A DNA stretch of 64,000 nt from Phycisphaeraceae bacterium (GTDB lineage Bacteria > Planctomycetota > Phycisphaerae > Phycisphaerales > UBA1924): positions 806,001 to 870,000 of the forward strand of contig JAHBXF010000001.1 of assembly GCA_019636615.1 (NCBI GenBank), written 5' to 3'. Of the stretch, positions 26,197 through 35,374 are shown piece after piece. The first letter of the stretch is position 1, and each line of letters opens with the position of its first letter. Position numbers and translations under genes: made by a program. The notes beneath the pieces were generated by a model. It searched no databases. It was not told the origin of the DNA and was given only the letters and a program-made list of their open reading frames with translations.

Positions 26197-26657
26197 GATC
26201 TTCGGCCCTTCTGCCCCGTGATGGGGCGCTCATCAAGGCGTGTACAACGCCCCGAAACAGGCCCTTTCCGACGCGCGAGTATCACTTCAGCGTCGCCGCC
26301 TGTCTTCTGGTTTGCCCCGCCGCGCCCTTTTCTTGCACCCACCACATCCGATTTTCCTGGCTCACCTCCACTTCCACATGCTTCCCCTGGTATTCCTCAC
26401 AAAAACCTATCATTCTCCCGAACCGCCTATCCCATCCGCCCGTATCCCCCACTGAACCAAGGCCCCGCCCCACTTCCCGCCCTCGAAGGGCTTGTATTGC
26501 GCCCCCACGCTGGATAACTTCTGGGGTTCGTCGTGGATACCGTGGGGGCTTGCGGGGGGCAACCGAGTCGGGCGCGACCGTCGGCCGGTGGGGTCGGCGG
26601 GGGGTTCTGCGCCGAGAGTTGTTCGCGTGCCTCGATCTGGAAAAGGGTTTTCTCGCC
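26197..26657. other. Intergenic region upstream of the membrane HTH gene
   Basis: 461 bp without a convincing gene. It contains copy 2 of the 19-bp motif (26395-26413) in a C/T-rich stretch, and a GATAAC near 26511 without a good -35 partner. Confidence 0.45.
26395..26413 (+). promoter_or_regulatory. Recurrent 19-bp motif, copy 2
   Basis: CCTCACAAAAACCTATCAT, 15 of 19 identical to the copy at 14050. TATCAT could be a -10 box for the gene at 26658, which would then have a leader of about 240 nt. Confidence 0.4.
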
Positions 26658-27470
26658 ATGGACAAGATGTTCTACACGTTGGAAGAAGCGGCCGCGAAAC
26701 TCAGCAAGACCGCCAGCCAGGTGCGCCAGATGGCCTCCAGCGGACAGATCCAGGAGTTCCGCGACGGCGACCGCTATATGTACAAGTGCGAGCAGATCGA
26801 CCTCATCGCCGGCGGCGACGAGATCGACATCATCCCGCTCGCCGACGCCAACGACGACATGATCCCGCTCTCCGCCAGCGGCACGGGCATGTCCGTCCGC
26901 GACGACCGCGAGTCGACCGGCATCAGCATCTTCGAGGCCGAAGGCACCGACGAGAGCGACCCCTCCGCCGTCACGCGCGTCACCGCTTCACCCGTCCCGC
27001 TGATGGACCCGGGCGACGATGCCAAGAGCGCGTCGGGCTCGGGCGGATTGCTCGACCTCACCCGCGAGGGCGACGACACCTCGCTGGGCGCCAACCTCCT
27101 CGATGATGTCTACGGCTCCGAGACCGTCGCCCAGCAGACCGCGGTTGACTCACCCTCCGCCGACGGCGGCGACCTCTTCGAAAGCCCCGCCGCCGACATG
27201 TCCGAAGCCGCGGGCGCCGCCGCCGTTCCCATGCTCCTCGCCGCCGAACCCTACGACGGCGCGGGCTCGGGCCTCGTTGGCGGCCTGGCCATCGGCATGA
27301 TCGCCGCCGCCGGCATCGCCGCCTTCGCCATCATCATGGCCATGACCAGCACCCTGGGCAGCGGCTCGCTCGCCTTCTTCGCCGACAACTTCTGGGCCCT
27401 CGTCGGCGCCGCCGCCGGCGTCACCCTCATCGCCGCCATCCTCGGCTGGGTGCTCGGCCGCCGCTCCTGA
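26658..27470 (+). CDS. Membrane protein with N-terminal excisionase/MerR-like HTH
   Basis: A 270-residue protein. Residues about 5-55 (YTLEEAAAKLSKTASQVRQM ... SGQIQEFRDGDRYMYK) are an excisionase-type helix-turn-helix as found in MerR-like and Xis proteins. A 125-residue acidic, Asp/Ser/Ala-rich disordered linker leads to two C-terminal membrane helices (GLVGGLAIGMIAAAGIAAFA and NFWALVGAAAGVTLIAAI). The HTH would face the cytoplasm. It could be a membrane-tethered transcription factor, or the domain may bind protein rather than DNA. ATG 26658 was chosen because the HTH begins there; 36 upstream codons are open. Confidence 0.75.
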   Translation: MDKMFYTLEEAAAKLSKTASQVRQMASSGQIQEFRDGDRYMYKCEQIDLIAGGDEIDIIPLADANDDMIPLSASGTGMSVRDDRESTGISIFEAEGTDESDPSAVTRVTASPVPLMDPGDDAKSASGSGGLLDLTREGDDTSLGANLLDDVYGSETVAQQTAVDSPSADGGDLFESPAADMSEAAGAAAVPMLLAAEPYDGAGSGLVGGLAIGMIAAAGIAAFAIIMAMTSTLGSGSLAFFADNFWALVGAAAGVTLIAAILGWVLGRRS

Positions 27471-27504
27471 GCCTCGCTCACATCACTCCCCTCACTCACG
27501 ACCA

Positions 27505-27540
27505 CACCCCCCGCGCCGCTCGGCACGGGGGGTGCTTTGT
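27505..27540 (+). terminator. Intrinsic terminator after the HTH membrane gene
   Basis: CACCCCCCG pairs with CGGGGGGTG (27505-27534), followed by CTTTGTTT. It starts 34 nt after the stop codon at 27470. Confidence 0.8.
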
Positions 27541-27688
27541 TTCGCCCTCTTCCCGCCGTAGCGCGAACTCCCCGGCACCCGCCGCCGAACAACACCTGCC
27601 CGATGCGCGGCACGCACCCCCGCCTCGCCGCTCAAACCTCCCGCCGCTCTGTGCGCTCTTTCCTCCCCGCGATCCGATACACACGCCC

Positions 27689-28414
27689 GTGAGTGAACAC
27701 CGCGCCCCCATCCTCCCCGCACTCGCCGTCGGCGCGGCACTCTTCCTCGCCGGCGCGCTCTGGCTCCGGCACACCCAGTCTCAGGCCGTGGGCCTGGCCC
27801 TCTCGCAATGGGCGGGCGATGCGCCGGGCCACATCCCCGAGAACGCGGTCGCGCAGGTCGCTTCCGCCGTCGCATCGCTCAACCTCGTCACCGTGGTCAT
27901 CGACACCGCCGTGCGCGTCGAGCGCGGCGACGACTCCTGGCGCGGGCACGCCACCGCCGCGATCGAAGTTCCCGTGCGCCTCTCGTACGGGGTAGACCTC
28001 TCCGCGATGGATGTCTCTTCCATCGCCTTCAGCCCCGGCCAGGGAACATACATCGTCCGCGTTCCGCCGGCACGCCGGATCTCAACCGAAGTCTTCACCG
28101 AGCAAACCCCGCCGAAAGTCGACACCGGCTGGCTGCGCCTGCGCAGCCGCGCGGGCGAGTATTACCTGAGCCAGGCGCGCCGCGACGCCGCCGAAGCCGC
28201 GCGCTCGCTTCGCCTGCGCCCCGAAGACGCCGCGCGCGTTCGAGAAGTTACGCAGGAACAGGTCGCCAAGGTGGTGCGCGCCGTGGCAGGGCGCGCCGTG
28301 CCCGTGGTGGTGGTGATGCCCCCAGAACCGCCGCAGACACAACCCCAGCCGCCCACACCCCCGGGCCCCCAAAGACCAGAGCCGCGCCGCGCCGGCGGAG
28401 GGCGACCGGGATGA
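27689..28414 (+). CDS. Membrane-anchored protein, DUF4230-like
   Basis: A 241-residue protein with one N-terminal membrane helix (ILPALAVGAALFLAGALWL). The soluble part contains VPVRLSYGVDLSAMDVSSI and YIVRVPPARRI, the strand pattern I associate with DUF4230 proteins, then a helical region (about 150-200) and a Pro/Arg-rich tail. The match is by pattern memory only. GTG 27689 starts it; GATACACA ends about 5 nt upstream, possibly a leaderless-type promoter. Its stop overlaps the next start (ATGA at 28411), so the two form a coupled operon. Confidence 0.65.
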   Translation: MSEHRAPILPALAVGAALFLAGALWLRHTQSQAVGLALSQWAGDAPGHIPENAVAQVASAVASLNLVTVVIDTAVRVERGDDSWRGHATAAIEVPVRLSYGVDLSAMDVSSIAFSPGQGTYIVRVPPARRISTEVFTEQTPPKVDTGWLRLRSRAGEYYLSQARRDAAEAARSLRLRPEDAARVREVTQEQVAKVVRAVAGRAVPVVVVMPPEPPQTQPQPPTPPGPQRPEPRRAGGGRPG

Positions 28415-29514
28415 TCCTCCGCCTCTGGTCGTGCCGCTGGATCGCGCTTCGGTTGAGCGTGGCCCTCTTCATCACGTTCGTGCTCGCGATGGACGCCCCC
28501 GCGCGTCTGGCACGCCTGCAGGTCGGCGCGCTCCCGGGCTTTGACTACGCCGCCGAGGTCAACGCCCTGCGCGTGCAGGGCCGCTACGGCGAGGCCGAGA
28601 TGGTGGCCAACGCGGGCCTGAACGATCCCGACGCCGCGCACGCCCACGACTCGCTGCGGCTCGCGCTGGCGCACACCCAGCGCGAGCGCGACAGTTTCAC
28701 CCGCCGCCTCAAGGACGCCGGCAAGGGCGCGCTCACCGGGCGCGGCGACACACTCGAATCCATCCTCGGCGCTGTCGCGTCAGATTTCTTCCTTGTCGGC
28801 GACCTCCGCGACATCGTCATCGAAGGGGGCAAGCAACTCCTCGACGGCGAGAGCGACGAAATCATCCTGCTTCTCTCCGTCGCCGGGGTCTTCACCACCC
28901 TCGCCCCCGAGATCGACTGGGCCCCATCCATCTTCAAAGTCGCCCGCCGAACCGGCGCCATGAGCGACCGGCTCGCGCAGTGGCTGCGCACCAGCGTGCG
29001 CGCCGGACGCTCGGACGACGTCGCCCGCGCCTGCGGCGATGTCGCCACCATCTCCCGCGCCGCGGGCCCGGGCGCCGCGGTGCGCCTCGTCGCCCTCGCC
29101 GACACCCCCGAAGACCTCGCCCGCCTCGCACGCTTCACCGCCAACAACCCCACCGGCGCCTTCGCGCTGCGCACCACCGGCCGCGAAGGGTTCGATGTCA
29201 TCAAGGCCGCGGGCGAAACGGGCGAAAAACTGGTCCTCAAACTGGCGCGCAAGGGCCCCGCCGCGCGCGCCGTTCTCGCCTCGCCCGCCGGGCGCGCCCT
29301 GCTGCGCCCCCACCCCTTGCTCGGCATCGCCAAAGCGCTCTGGAAGGGCAACGCCGAGCAACTCATCCTGCGCGCCCTCGACCGCATCGACCCCAACGCC
29401 TGGTGGGCCCTCCCCCTCGCCGCCGCCTGGGCCGTTGTCGAGTTCGCCCTTCTCGTCGCCCGCCTGGGGCCGCGGAAAACACCCCAGACCGCCAACCCCG
29501 CCCGCGCGGCATGA
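28411..29514 (+). CDS. Two-helix membrane protein of unknown function
   Basis: A 367-residue protein with an N-terminal membrane helix (LRLSVALFITFVLAM) and a C-terminal one (WWALPLAAAWAVVEFALLVA). The intervening part contains GDTLESILGAVASDFFLVGD followed by LRDIVIEGGKQLL, a motif I have seen in unnamed proteobacterial membrane proteins, then helical repeats rich in Ala/Arg. No catalytic motif. It is translated by ATGA coupling with the DUF4230-like gene and is followed, 15 nt later, by the ECF sigma gene with its own promoter. Confidence 0.65.
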   Translation: MILRLWSCRWIALRLSVALFITFVLAMDAPARLARLQVGALPGFDYAAEVNALRVQGRYGEAEMVANAGLNDPDAAHAHDSLRLALAHTQRERDSFTRRLKDAGKGALTGRGDTLESILGAVASDFFLVGDLRDIVIEGGKQLLDGESDEIILLLSVAGVFTTLAPEIDWAPSIFKVARRTGAMSDRLAQWLRTSVRAGRSDDVARACGDVATISRAAGPGAAVRLVALADTPEDLARLARFTANNPTGAFALRTTGREGFDVIKAAGETGEKLVLKLARKGPAARAVLASPAGRALLRPHPLLGIAKALWKGNAEQLILRALDRIDPNAWWALPLAAAWAVVEFALLVARLGPRKTPQTANPARAA

Positions 29515-29515
29515 G

Positions 29516-29521
29516 TATGCT
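29516..29521 (+). promoter_or_regulatory. -10 candidate TATGCT, leaderless spacing
   Basis: TATGCT ends 8 nt before ATG 29530 of the sigma factor gene and lies directly after the upstream stop codon. Confidence 0.5.
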
Positions 29522-29529
29522 CACTTGTC

Positions 29530-30168
29530 ATGAGCGACCCGGCGGGCATGACCACCACGACAGAACTGCTCGAATCGCTCAAAGACGCGGGCAACGCCGC
29601 CATCTGGACTCAGTTCGACGCCCGTTATCGGCCCGTGCTCATCGGCTTCGCCAGACACCTGGGCCTCAACCACGAAGACGCCGCCGACATCGCCCAGCAG
29701 GCCCTCCTCGAGTTCATCCGCGATTATCGCGCCGGCCGCTATGAGCGCGGCAAGGGCCGCCTCTCCAGTTGGCTCATCTCGATCGCGCGCCACCGCACCA
29801 TCGACCTCCAGCGAAGCATGGGCCGCCGGCGGGCCGTCGGGGGCGAGTCGGTCATCGATCAACTCCCCGCCCACGAAGAAACTTCTCACCCCACCCTGCA
29901 AGATCCCGGCACCCTCAGCGCAATATGGGAGAGCGAACGGCGTCAGGCGATCCTGGCCGCGGCCCTCGAACACCTGAGGAAGAACACAAAGACCAACGAA
30001 AAAACCCTGCAAGCCTTCGAACTGGTCGCCGTGCGGGGCGTGCCCCCCGAGGCGGTCGCCCGCGAATGCGGCATGAGCGTGGACGAGGTATACGTCGCCA
30101 AAAACCGGGTCACCAGGCAACTCCGCACCGTTGTCGATGACATGACCCGCGCGTACGACGAAGATTGA
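29530..30168 (+). CDS. ECF-type RNA polymerase sigma factor
   Basis: A 212-residue sigma-70 family protein that would direct RNA polymerase to a specific promoter set. Region 2 spans about 30-100 (FARHLGLNHEDAADIAQQAL, GRLSSWLISIARHRTIDLQR); region 4 spans about 140-200 (LQAFELVAVRGVPPEAVARE ... VYVAKNRVTRQLR). The helix-turn-helix of region 4 is recognisable. It is followed 45 nt later by a Ser/Thr kinase with a zinc-finger-like N terminus, the sigma/kinase pairing common in planctomycetes. ATG 29530 is supported by the TATGCT box 8 nt upstream. Confidence 0.9.
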   Translation: MSDPAGMTTTTELLESLKDAGNAAIWTQFDARYRPVLIGFARHLGLNHEDAADIAQQALLEFIRDYRAGRYERGKGRLSSWLISIARHRTIDLQRSMGRRRAVGGESVIDQLPAHEETSHPTLQDPGTLSAIWESERRQAILAAALEHLRKNTKTNEKTLQAFELVAVRGVPPEAVARECGMSVDEVYVAKNRVTRQLRTVVDDMTRAYDED

Positions 30169-30213
30169 TCAGCCTGTGCGGGCCGTGCGGTGCCGATCCC
30201 GGGAACGAGCCTG

Positions 30214-32619
30214 ATGCGTATGCAAAGCCCGAGCAGCACGAACCCGTCAGACCCCGACGGGGATCACGCCGGTCAGCCCGGTCACGGCGGCGGTCAGGCC
30301 TGCCCCCCGCCGGCCATGCTCGAAGCCGTGGCCGACGGCAGCAGCGACGACGCCGTTCTCCTGGCGCACGTGGGCTCGTGCGATTCCTGCCGCGACGCCG
30401 TCGAAGAGATCCGCGACAACAACCGCTTCCTTCAGAAACACTCCGAGGCCCTCCGCCGGCCCGAACTGCTCTTCGAAGAAAACGCCGTCCCCGAAGACCT
30501 CATCCCCGGCTACATCATCCACGCCGAACTCCACCGCGGCGCGCAGGGCATCGTCTACCGCGCCCAGCAGTCTCACACCCGCCGAACCGTGGCCGTCAAA
30601 ATGCTCCTGCAAGGCACCTTCGCCACCACGCGCCAGCGCCGAAGGTTCGAGCGAGAGGCCGAGATCGCCGCCTCCCTGCGACACCCCAATATCGTTTCCA
30701 TCCATGACTGCATCCCGGTGCGCGGCGGCCGCTTCGCCCTCGTCATGGAATATGTCGAGGGCACCCCGCTCCACCGCTGGCGAGCCAGCCCCCCGACCTC
30801 CGCTCACGACATCAACCTCGTCGCCTCCACCATCGCCGGCGTCTGCGATGGTGTCCACTACGCCCATCAGCGCGGCATCATCCACCGCGACATCAAACCC
30901 GGCAACATCATCATCAACGCCCACGGCGTGCCCCTCGTTCTCGACTTCGGCGTCGCCAAGATCGACCCGCCCGCGGGCGCCACCCGCATGACCCGCCCCG
31001 GCGAGTTCGCCGGCACCCTCGCCTACTGCGCTCCCGAGCAACTCAGCGGCGACACCCACCAGGTCGACGTGCGCTCTGATGTCTACGCGCTGGGCGTCGT
31101 GCTCTACGAACAACTCACCGGCCGCATGCCCTACAGCGTCGAGTGCCCCATCGCCGAGATCATCGAGCACGTGCTGCACACCTCCCCGCCCGACGCCCGA
31201 TCGCTCAACCCCGCCCTGCCCCGCGACCTGGCCATGATCCTCGCGAAGGCCCTGGACAAAGACAAAGACCGCCGGTACCAGTCCGCGGCCGACCTCGCCG
31301 ACGACCTCCGCCGGTTCATCGACGGCCGCGCCGTTCTCGCGCGCGGCGACAGCCCCCTCTACACCGCCCGCAAGTGGATCGCGCGCCACCGCGCCGCCAC
31401 GGCCGCCGCGCTGACCATCTCGCTCCTTGTGGCGGGGGGCCTGGGTGTTTCGGTCTTCGCCCTCGCCCAGCGGCAAGAGGGCCGCAAACTCCAGGCCAGC
31501 AAAGACTTCCTCGAAACCATGCTCGCCACCGTCAACCCCCTCGTCGCCCAGGGACGCGACGTGACCGAGTACATGCTCGAACGCAGCGAAGAGGAACTGG
31601 CCCAGGGCTCGCTCGCCGACCAGCCCGAGGCACAGGCCGAGGTGCGCATGACGCTGGGCATGGCCTATGAACAACTCTTCCGCCCCGCGCACGCCCTGCG
31701 CCACTTCCAGCACGCCCACGAACTCCTCCTCCGGCACGCCGGCGAGCGCGACCCGCGCACCATCGCGGCCCTCGAAGCCCGCGCCCGCCTCACCGCCCGC
31801 AGCGGCGACCACGCCCGGGGCCTCGACATGGTCGAGCGCGCCCTCTCCGCCGCGCGCGCCGCCGCGGGCGACGACAGCCTTCTGGCCGCCGGGGCCTACT
31901 TCTCCAAAGGCGATGCGCTCATCGCCGCCGCACGCTTCGACGAAGCCGCCGCGCCCCTCGCCCGCGCCCACGCCATCCGCACGCGCCTTCACGGCGCGGC
32001 CCACCAGGAGACCGCGCTCGCGGCGGTGCGCCTCGCCACCGCCCTGTGGATGGCAGACCGCGAAACCAACTCGCACGAGGCCCAGTCACTGCTCAAGGGC
32101 GCGCTCGCGGCGTTCCGGCCCGGGCGCGAGCACCCCGTCACGGCCGAGGGTGAATACTGGCTCGGGCACGTGCTCAACGCGGCGGGCGAACGCCGCGAAG
32201 CCGAGGCACTCTTCCGCAGTTCGCTCGAGATGCGGCGCCGCCTCTTCGGCCCCGAGCACAGCGAGGTCGCGCGCGCCCTGAGCAACCTCGGCGGCGCGCT
32301 CTGCATGCAGGGCCGCTTCGGCGAGGGCGAACGCCTGCTCGCCCAGGCGCTCGACATCCAGCGGCGCACGCTGGGCCAGCGCCACCCGGACACCGCCGTC
32401 ACGCTCATCAACCTCGGCACCGCGCTGCGCCAGCAGGGGCGGCTCGACGAGGCCGAGAGCGTGCTTCTCAACGCCCACGCCGCGCTCTCGCGCGAGCCCG
32501 AAGCCAACCCGGGCGCCCTGCAACGCGCCACGATGGAACTCGCCGCGCTCATGATGCAGACAGGCCGCGACGCCGAGGCCCAGGCCCTCATCGACACGCT
32601 CGGGTTCGACACGCAGTAA
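30214..32619 (+). CDS. Ser/Thr protein kinase with anti-sigma-like zinc motif and TPR repeats
   Basis: An 801-residue inner-membrane kinase. N-terminal His52, Cys56 and Cys59 (AHVGSCDSC) form an Hx3Cx2C motif like the zinc-binding anti-sigma domain. The kinase domain (about 98-370) has Lys129 (VAVKM), HRD 224-226 in HRDIKPGN, DFG 244-246 and APEQ; the glycine loop is LHRGAQGIVY, with His at the first glycine. A membrane helix (about 395-418) leads to TPR repeats (about 470-790). The gene follows the ECF sigma gene, so the kinase plausibly controls it by binding or phosphorylation. I chose ATG 30214; GTG 30190 would add 8 residues. Confidence 0.92.
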   Translation: MRMQSPSSTNPSDPDGDHAGQPGHGGGQACPPPAMLEAVADGSSDDAVLLAHVGSCDSCRDAVEEIRDNNRFLQKHSEALRRPELLFEENAVPEDLIPGYIIHAELHRGAQGIVYRAQQSHTRRTVAVKMLLQGTFATTRQRRRFEREAEIAASLRHPNIVSIHDCIPVRGGRFALVMEYVEGTPLHRWRASPPTSAHDINLVASTIAGVCDGVHYAHQRGIIHRDIKPGNIIINAHGVPLVLDFGVAKIDPPAGATRMTRPGEFAGTLAYCAPEQLSGDTHQVDVRSDVYALGVVLYEQLTGRMPYSVECPIAEIIEHVLHTSPPDARSLNPALPRDLAMILAKALDKDKDRRYQSAADLADDLRRFIDGRAVLARGDSPLYTARKWIARHRAATAAALTISLLVAGGLGVSVFALAQRQEGRKLQASKDFLETMLATVNPLVAQGRDVTEYMLERSEEELAQGSLADQPEAQAEVRMTLGMAYEQLFRPAHALRHFQHAHELLLRHAGERDPRTIAALEARARLTARSGDHARGLDMVERALSAARAAAGDDSLLAAGAYFSKGDALIAAARFDEAAAPLARAHAIRTRLHGAAHQETALAAVRLATALWMADRETNSHEAQSLLKGALAAFRPGREHPVTAEGEYWLGHVLNAAGERREAEALFRSSLEMRRRLFGPEHSEVARALSNLGGALCMQGRFGEGERLLAQALDIQRRTLGQRHPDTAVTLINLGTALRQQGRLDEAESVLLNAHAALSREPEANPGALQRATMELAALMMQTGRDAEAQALIDTLGFDTQ

Positions 32620-32673
32620 ACCCGGCCGGCCCGCCCCGGCATGAACTCCACCCCGTCACACGCCGCGCGCGCC

Positions 32674-32701
32674 AAAGCCCGCGGCGTGCGCCGCGGGCTT
32701 T
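32674..32701. terminator. Hairpin between convergent kinase and FG-GAP genes
   Basis: A perfect 12-bp stem, AAAGCCCGCGGC with its complement, around a GTGC loop. Both 3' arms end in TTT but no longer T tract follows, so it may act bidirectionally and weakly. Confidence 0.6.
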
Positions 32702-32804
32702 GAGAGGGGGAACTGAGCCGGGTTGGTGGTTGTTGTTCCCAGCGACCCGGCCCGAGGGCGACCGTGGCCCGGCTGTGCCCTGTGGGTTCGTGTGCTCGGC
32801 GTGC

Positions 32805-35024
32805 TCAGCAGCCGCCGTTCTCCCAGGCTGCGAAGAAGGCGTCTACGTCGCTGCCGTCGATGCCGCCGTCGCAGTTCACGTCGGCCTGAGCGAGACCGGC
32901 CTCCCAATCTTCGAAGAAGGCGCCCACGTCGCTGCCGTCCACGCCGCCGTCGCCGTTGTAATCGGCGGGGCAGGCGTTGTCGAGCGAGATGGTGAGGGTG
33001 CCGCTGCCGCGCTGAGCGTCGAAGAAGGACGAGACCGAGACAAGGTAGGTCATGCCGGCCTGAACCTCGATCTGAACGCTCGATGAGGTCCCCACGCATG
33101 AGTCATCATCGCAGGCGATGAGCGAGGCCGTGGAAGAGGGGCAGAAGTCGCCCATGAACACGGTGACGCGGGTGTCAAAGTTCGCCCCGCAGGTGTCGAT
33201 GGTGGCCACGCCGTTGCACGAAGGGGTGTAGAGATACCACACGTTGCCGTGCATCGGGCGTTCCGAGGAACTGCCGCACCCCAGGAGCGAAGGCCCATCG
33301 GTGGTGGCGGTGCAGTTGCCGAAGGGGAAGGCCCCCTCGCCCACTTCGATCGCGGCGTCGCACGAATCGTTCGAGGGCGTGAGCGGCGTGGCGCTCAGGA
33401 TGTAGCGGCCCGAGGCGCCGTTGAACCCGGAGACGCGGAGTTTGATCGTCTCGCCCGAGACCATGTCGCGGGTCAAGCGCGACGTCAGCAGGCCGCCGGC
33501 GTCGTCGTTGCACCCCAGTTGCGCCCCGCCGCACGCGGCGTACATCGACAGAACCGTGTCGAACGAAGAGCCGGCCGTCGAGAAGGCGTGCGGGCCGGTG
33601 CACGTCGCGGTGTAGGTGAACCACACGTCGGGGCTGCTGTTGCTGTTGCCGCAGGTCGCCGTGCCGTCCGCGGTGCGGCCGGTGGTGCACCCGCCGTGGC
33701 TGGTGAGCAGTTCGATGGCGTTGTGGCACGTCTCGCCCTGGGGCGTCAGATAGTCAAAGGTATAGACCGCGCCGGCGTTGTTGTTGTTCGAGGGGTCGTT
33801 GTCGCGGTCGCCCACGATGAACTCGTTGCCGAAGACCATCGCCGAGCCGAAGTTGCTGCTCGCCGTGCTGATGGGCGAGAGCCGCACACCCGAAACCCAG
33901 GTGTTGTTCACGCGGCTCCAGGTGTCAACCCGTGCCGAACCCGCCACGGTGCTGCGTGCCATGATCTGCGACCCGTCGGCCGAGAGCGCGATGGAAGAGC
34001 CGAAGCCGAAGGAATCGGCGAGCACGGGCGGGTTGAACTTCTGCTCCTGCGCCCAACTGTTGAAGAAGGGAATGAAGGCATACACCGCGCCCGAGTTGGC
34101 GTTGCCCGGGGCCGCCTGATCGGCGAAGGGTGCGCCCACGATGATGCGGTTGTTGCGGAGCATCACCGAGCGGCCGAACTGGTCTGATGTCGCCGTGTCA
34201 AGGCCGGTGATCTTCGCCGAACTGTTCCACACAGACTGCGCGTTGCGGGTGAAGACGTACACAGCCCCGGTGCTGAAGCCCGCGTTGCTGTGGTCGCCCT
34301 CGGCGCCCACCACCAGCCGGTCGCCCTCGATCGAGATCGAGCCGCCGAAGAGCGCCCCGGAGGGCATGCCCGCCGGCTGAAGACGCTGTTCAAACTCCCA
34401 GCCGCCCGGCCCCTGGCGGTACACATACACCGCGCCGCCACCGGCTTCGTACGGTGCGCTCACCGCCAGTCGAACGCCGTCGGTGTCAACGGCCGAGCCG
34501 TAACGGTTGTTGGCCGCGGTGTTGGGCCCGGGGGCCACGATCTGGCCGTGGTTGAAGAACTGCTGCTGCACCGAGTTGTACTGATAGAGCCACACGCAGC
34601 CGGCGTTGAGCGCGCCCGGGCGGTCGTGGTTGGGGGCGCCGGCGAGCAGCCAGTTGCCGCGCATCGCCACCGAAGCGCCGAACGAGTCGCCCGCGATCGG
34701 CGGGTTCACGCCGCTGAGCCGCTGCATGAACTGCCAGCCCGCGCCCGAGCGTGTATACGCATAAATCGCGCCCGCGTCGGCCATGCCCGCGGGGTCTTCG
34801 TTGGGAGACCCGACAAGCAGAATATTGAACGTGGGGTTGAAGGCCATCGACGCGCCGAAGGAATCGCCCGCGGACATGTCCGGCGATGTCAGGAAGTGAG
34901 ACTGGCACTGCGCCGATGCCGCGCCGCTCAGTCCCATGGCAAAGACCGCCGCCGCCGCGACCAGGGCCGCGGGGTTGACGATCCGACGAAGTGAACGACC
35001 ACCGAGTGTGCTGTTGCCGAACAT
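32805..35024 (-). CDS. Secreted FG-GAP repeat protein with GC-type dockerin-like module
   Basis: A 739-residue extracellular protein. After a signal peptide (AALVAAAAVFAMGLSGAASA) come about seven beta-propeller blades with the recurring GDSFGASVAM ... LLAGAPN or IIVGAPFAD pattern (FG-GAP/integrin-like, about 40-400). Two Cys-rich domains follow (about 415-640), each of PPC-like type with VWFTYT or VWYLYTPSC and CNDDAGG or CDDDSC. The C terminus is CPADYNGDGG ... FFEDWEAG ... ADVNCDGG ... FFAAWENGGC, the shared Cys-bracketed module. GGAG lies 7 nt before ATG 35024. Adhesion or substrate binding at the surface is inferred. Confidence 0.86.
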   Translation of the reverse strand: MFGNSTLGGRSLRRIVNPAALVAAAAVFAMGLSGAASAQCQSHFLTSPDMSAGDSFGASMAFNPTFNILLVGSPNEDPAGMADAGAIYAYTRSGAGWQFMQRLSGVNPPIAGDSFGASVAMRGNWLLAGAPNHDRPGALNAGCVWLYQYNSVQQQFFNHGQIVAPGPNTAANNRYGSAVDTDGVRLAVSAPYEAGGGAVYVYRQGPGGWEFEQRLQPAGMPSGALFGGSISIEGDRLVVGAEGDHSNAGFSTGAVYVFTRNAQSVWNSSAKITGLDTATSDQFGRSVMLRNNRIIVGAPFADQAAPGNANSGAVYAFIPFFNSWAQEQKFNPPVLADSFGFGSSIALSADGSQIMARSTVAGSARVDTWSRVNNTWVSGVRLSPISTASSNFGSAMVFGNEFIVGDRDNDPSNNNNAGAVYTFDYLTPQGETCHNAIELLTSHGGCTTGRTADGTATCGNSNSSPDVWFTYTATCTGPHAFSTAGSSFDTVLSMYAACGGAQLGCNDDAGGLLTSRLTRDMVSGETIKLRVSGFNGASGRYILSATPLTPSNDSCDAAIEVGEGAFPFGNCTATTDGPSLLGCGSSSERPMHGNVWYLYTPSCNGVATIDTCGANFDTRVTVFMGDFCPSSTASLIACDDDSCVGTSSSVQIEVQAGMTYLVSVSSFFDAQRGSGTLTISLDNACPADYNGDGGVDGSDVGAFFEDWEAGLAQADVNCDGGIDGSDVDAFFAAWENGGC

Positions 35025-35374
35025 GACGTGCTCCGATTGAGTGTTGACCTTTTCCAGACAGCGGCCCGGGTGTGCCCTCCACACCCGTCCACCCGCCGCC
35101 CGGCCCATGTCATGCGCCGTCCGCCTTCGCAGCGGAGGATTTTCTTCCTCAGAATTCCCCTCCCCCACCCCTCCCGCTCCCCTGCCCCCCGCCGACAGCC
35201 GCCTCGGCACCCGCGCGGCTTTCTTCCCCGGCGGCGCACCGCAAACACGCCCGTCTGGCTATCTTGGTGTATCCGGCTTCGCAAGCCGGGTCTCGTTCGC
35301 CCGGCGCTGGCCGCCACGGGGCCTTTGCCCCGCGTGATGCAGACCAGCGCCGGACAACCACGGGGAGGCGCGCC
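35025..35374. other. Divergent intergenic region, FG-GAP gene / KAP NTPase
   Basis: 350 bp without a convincing gene. It includes TATCTT at 35260 and a 7-bp hairpin CCGGCTT-CGC-AAGCCGG (35273-35289), in the presumed leader of the KAP gene. Confidence 0.4.
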
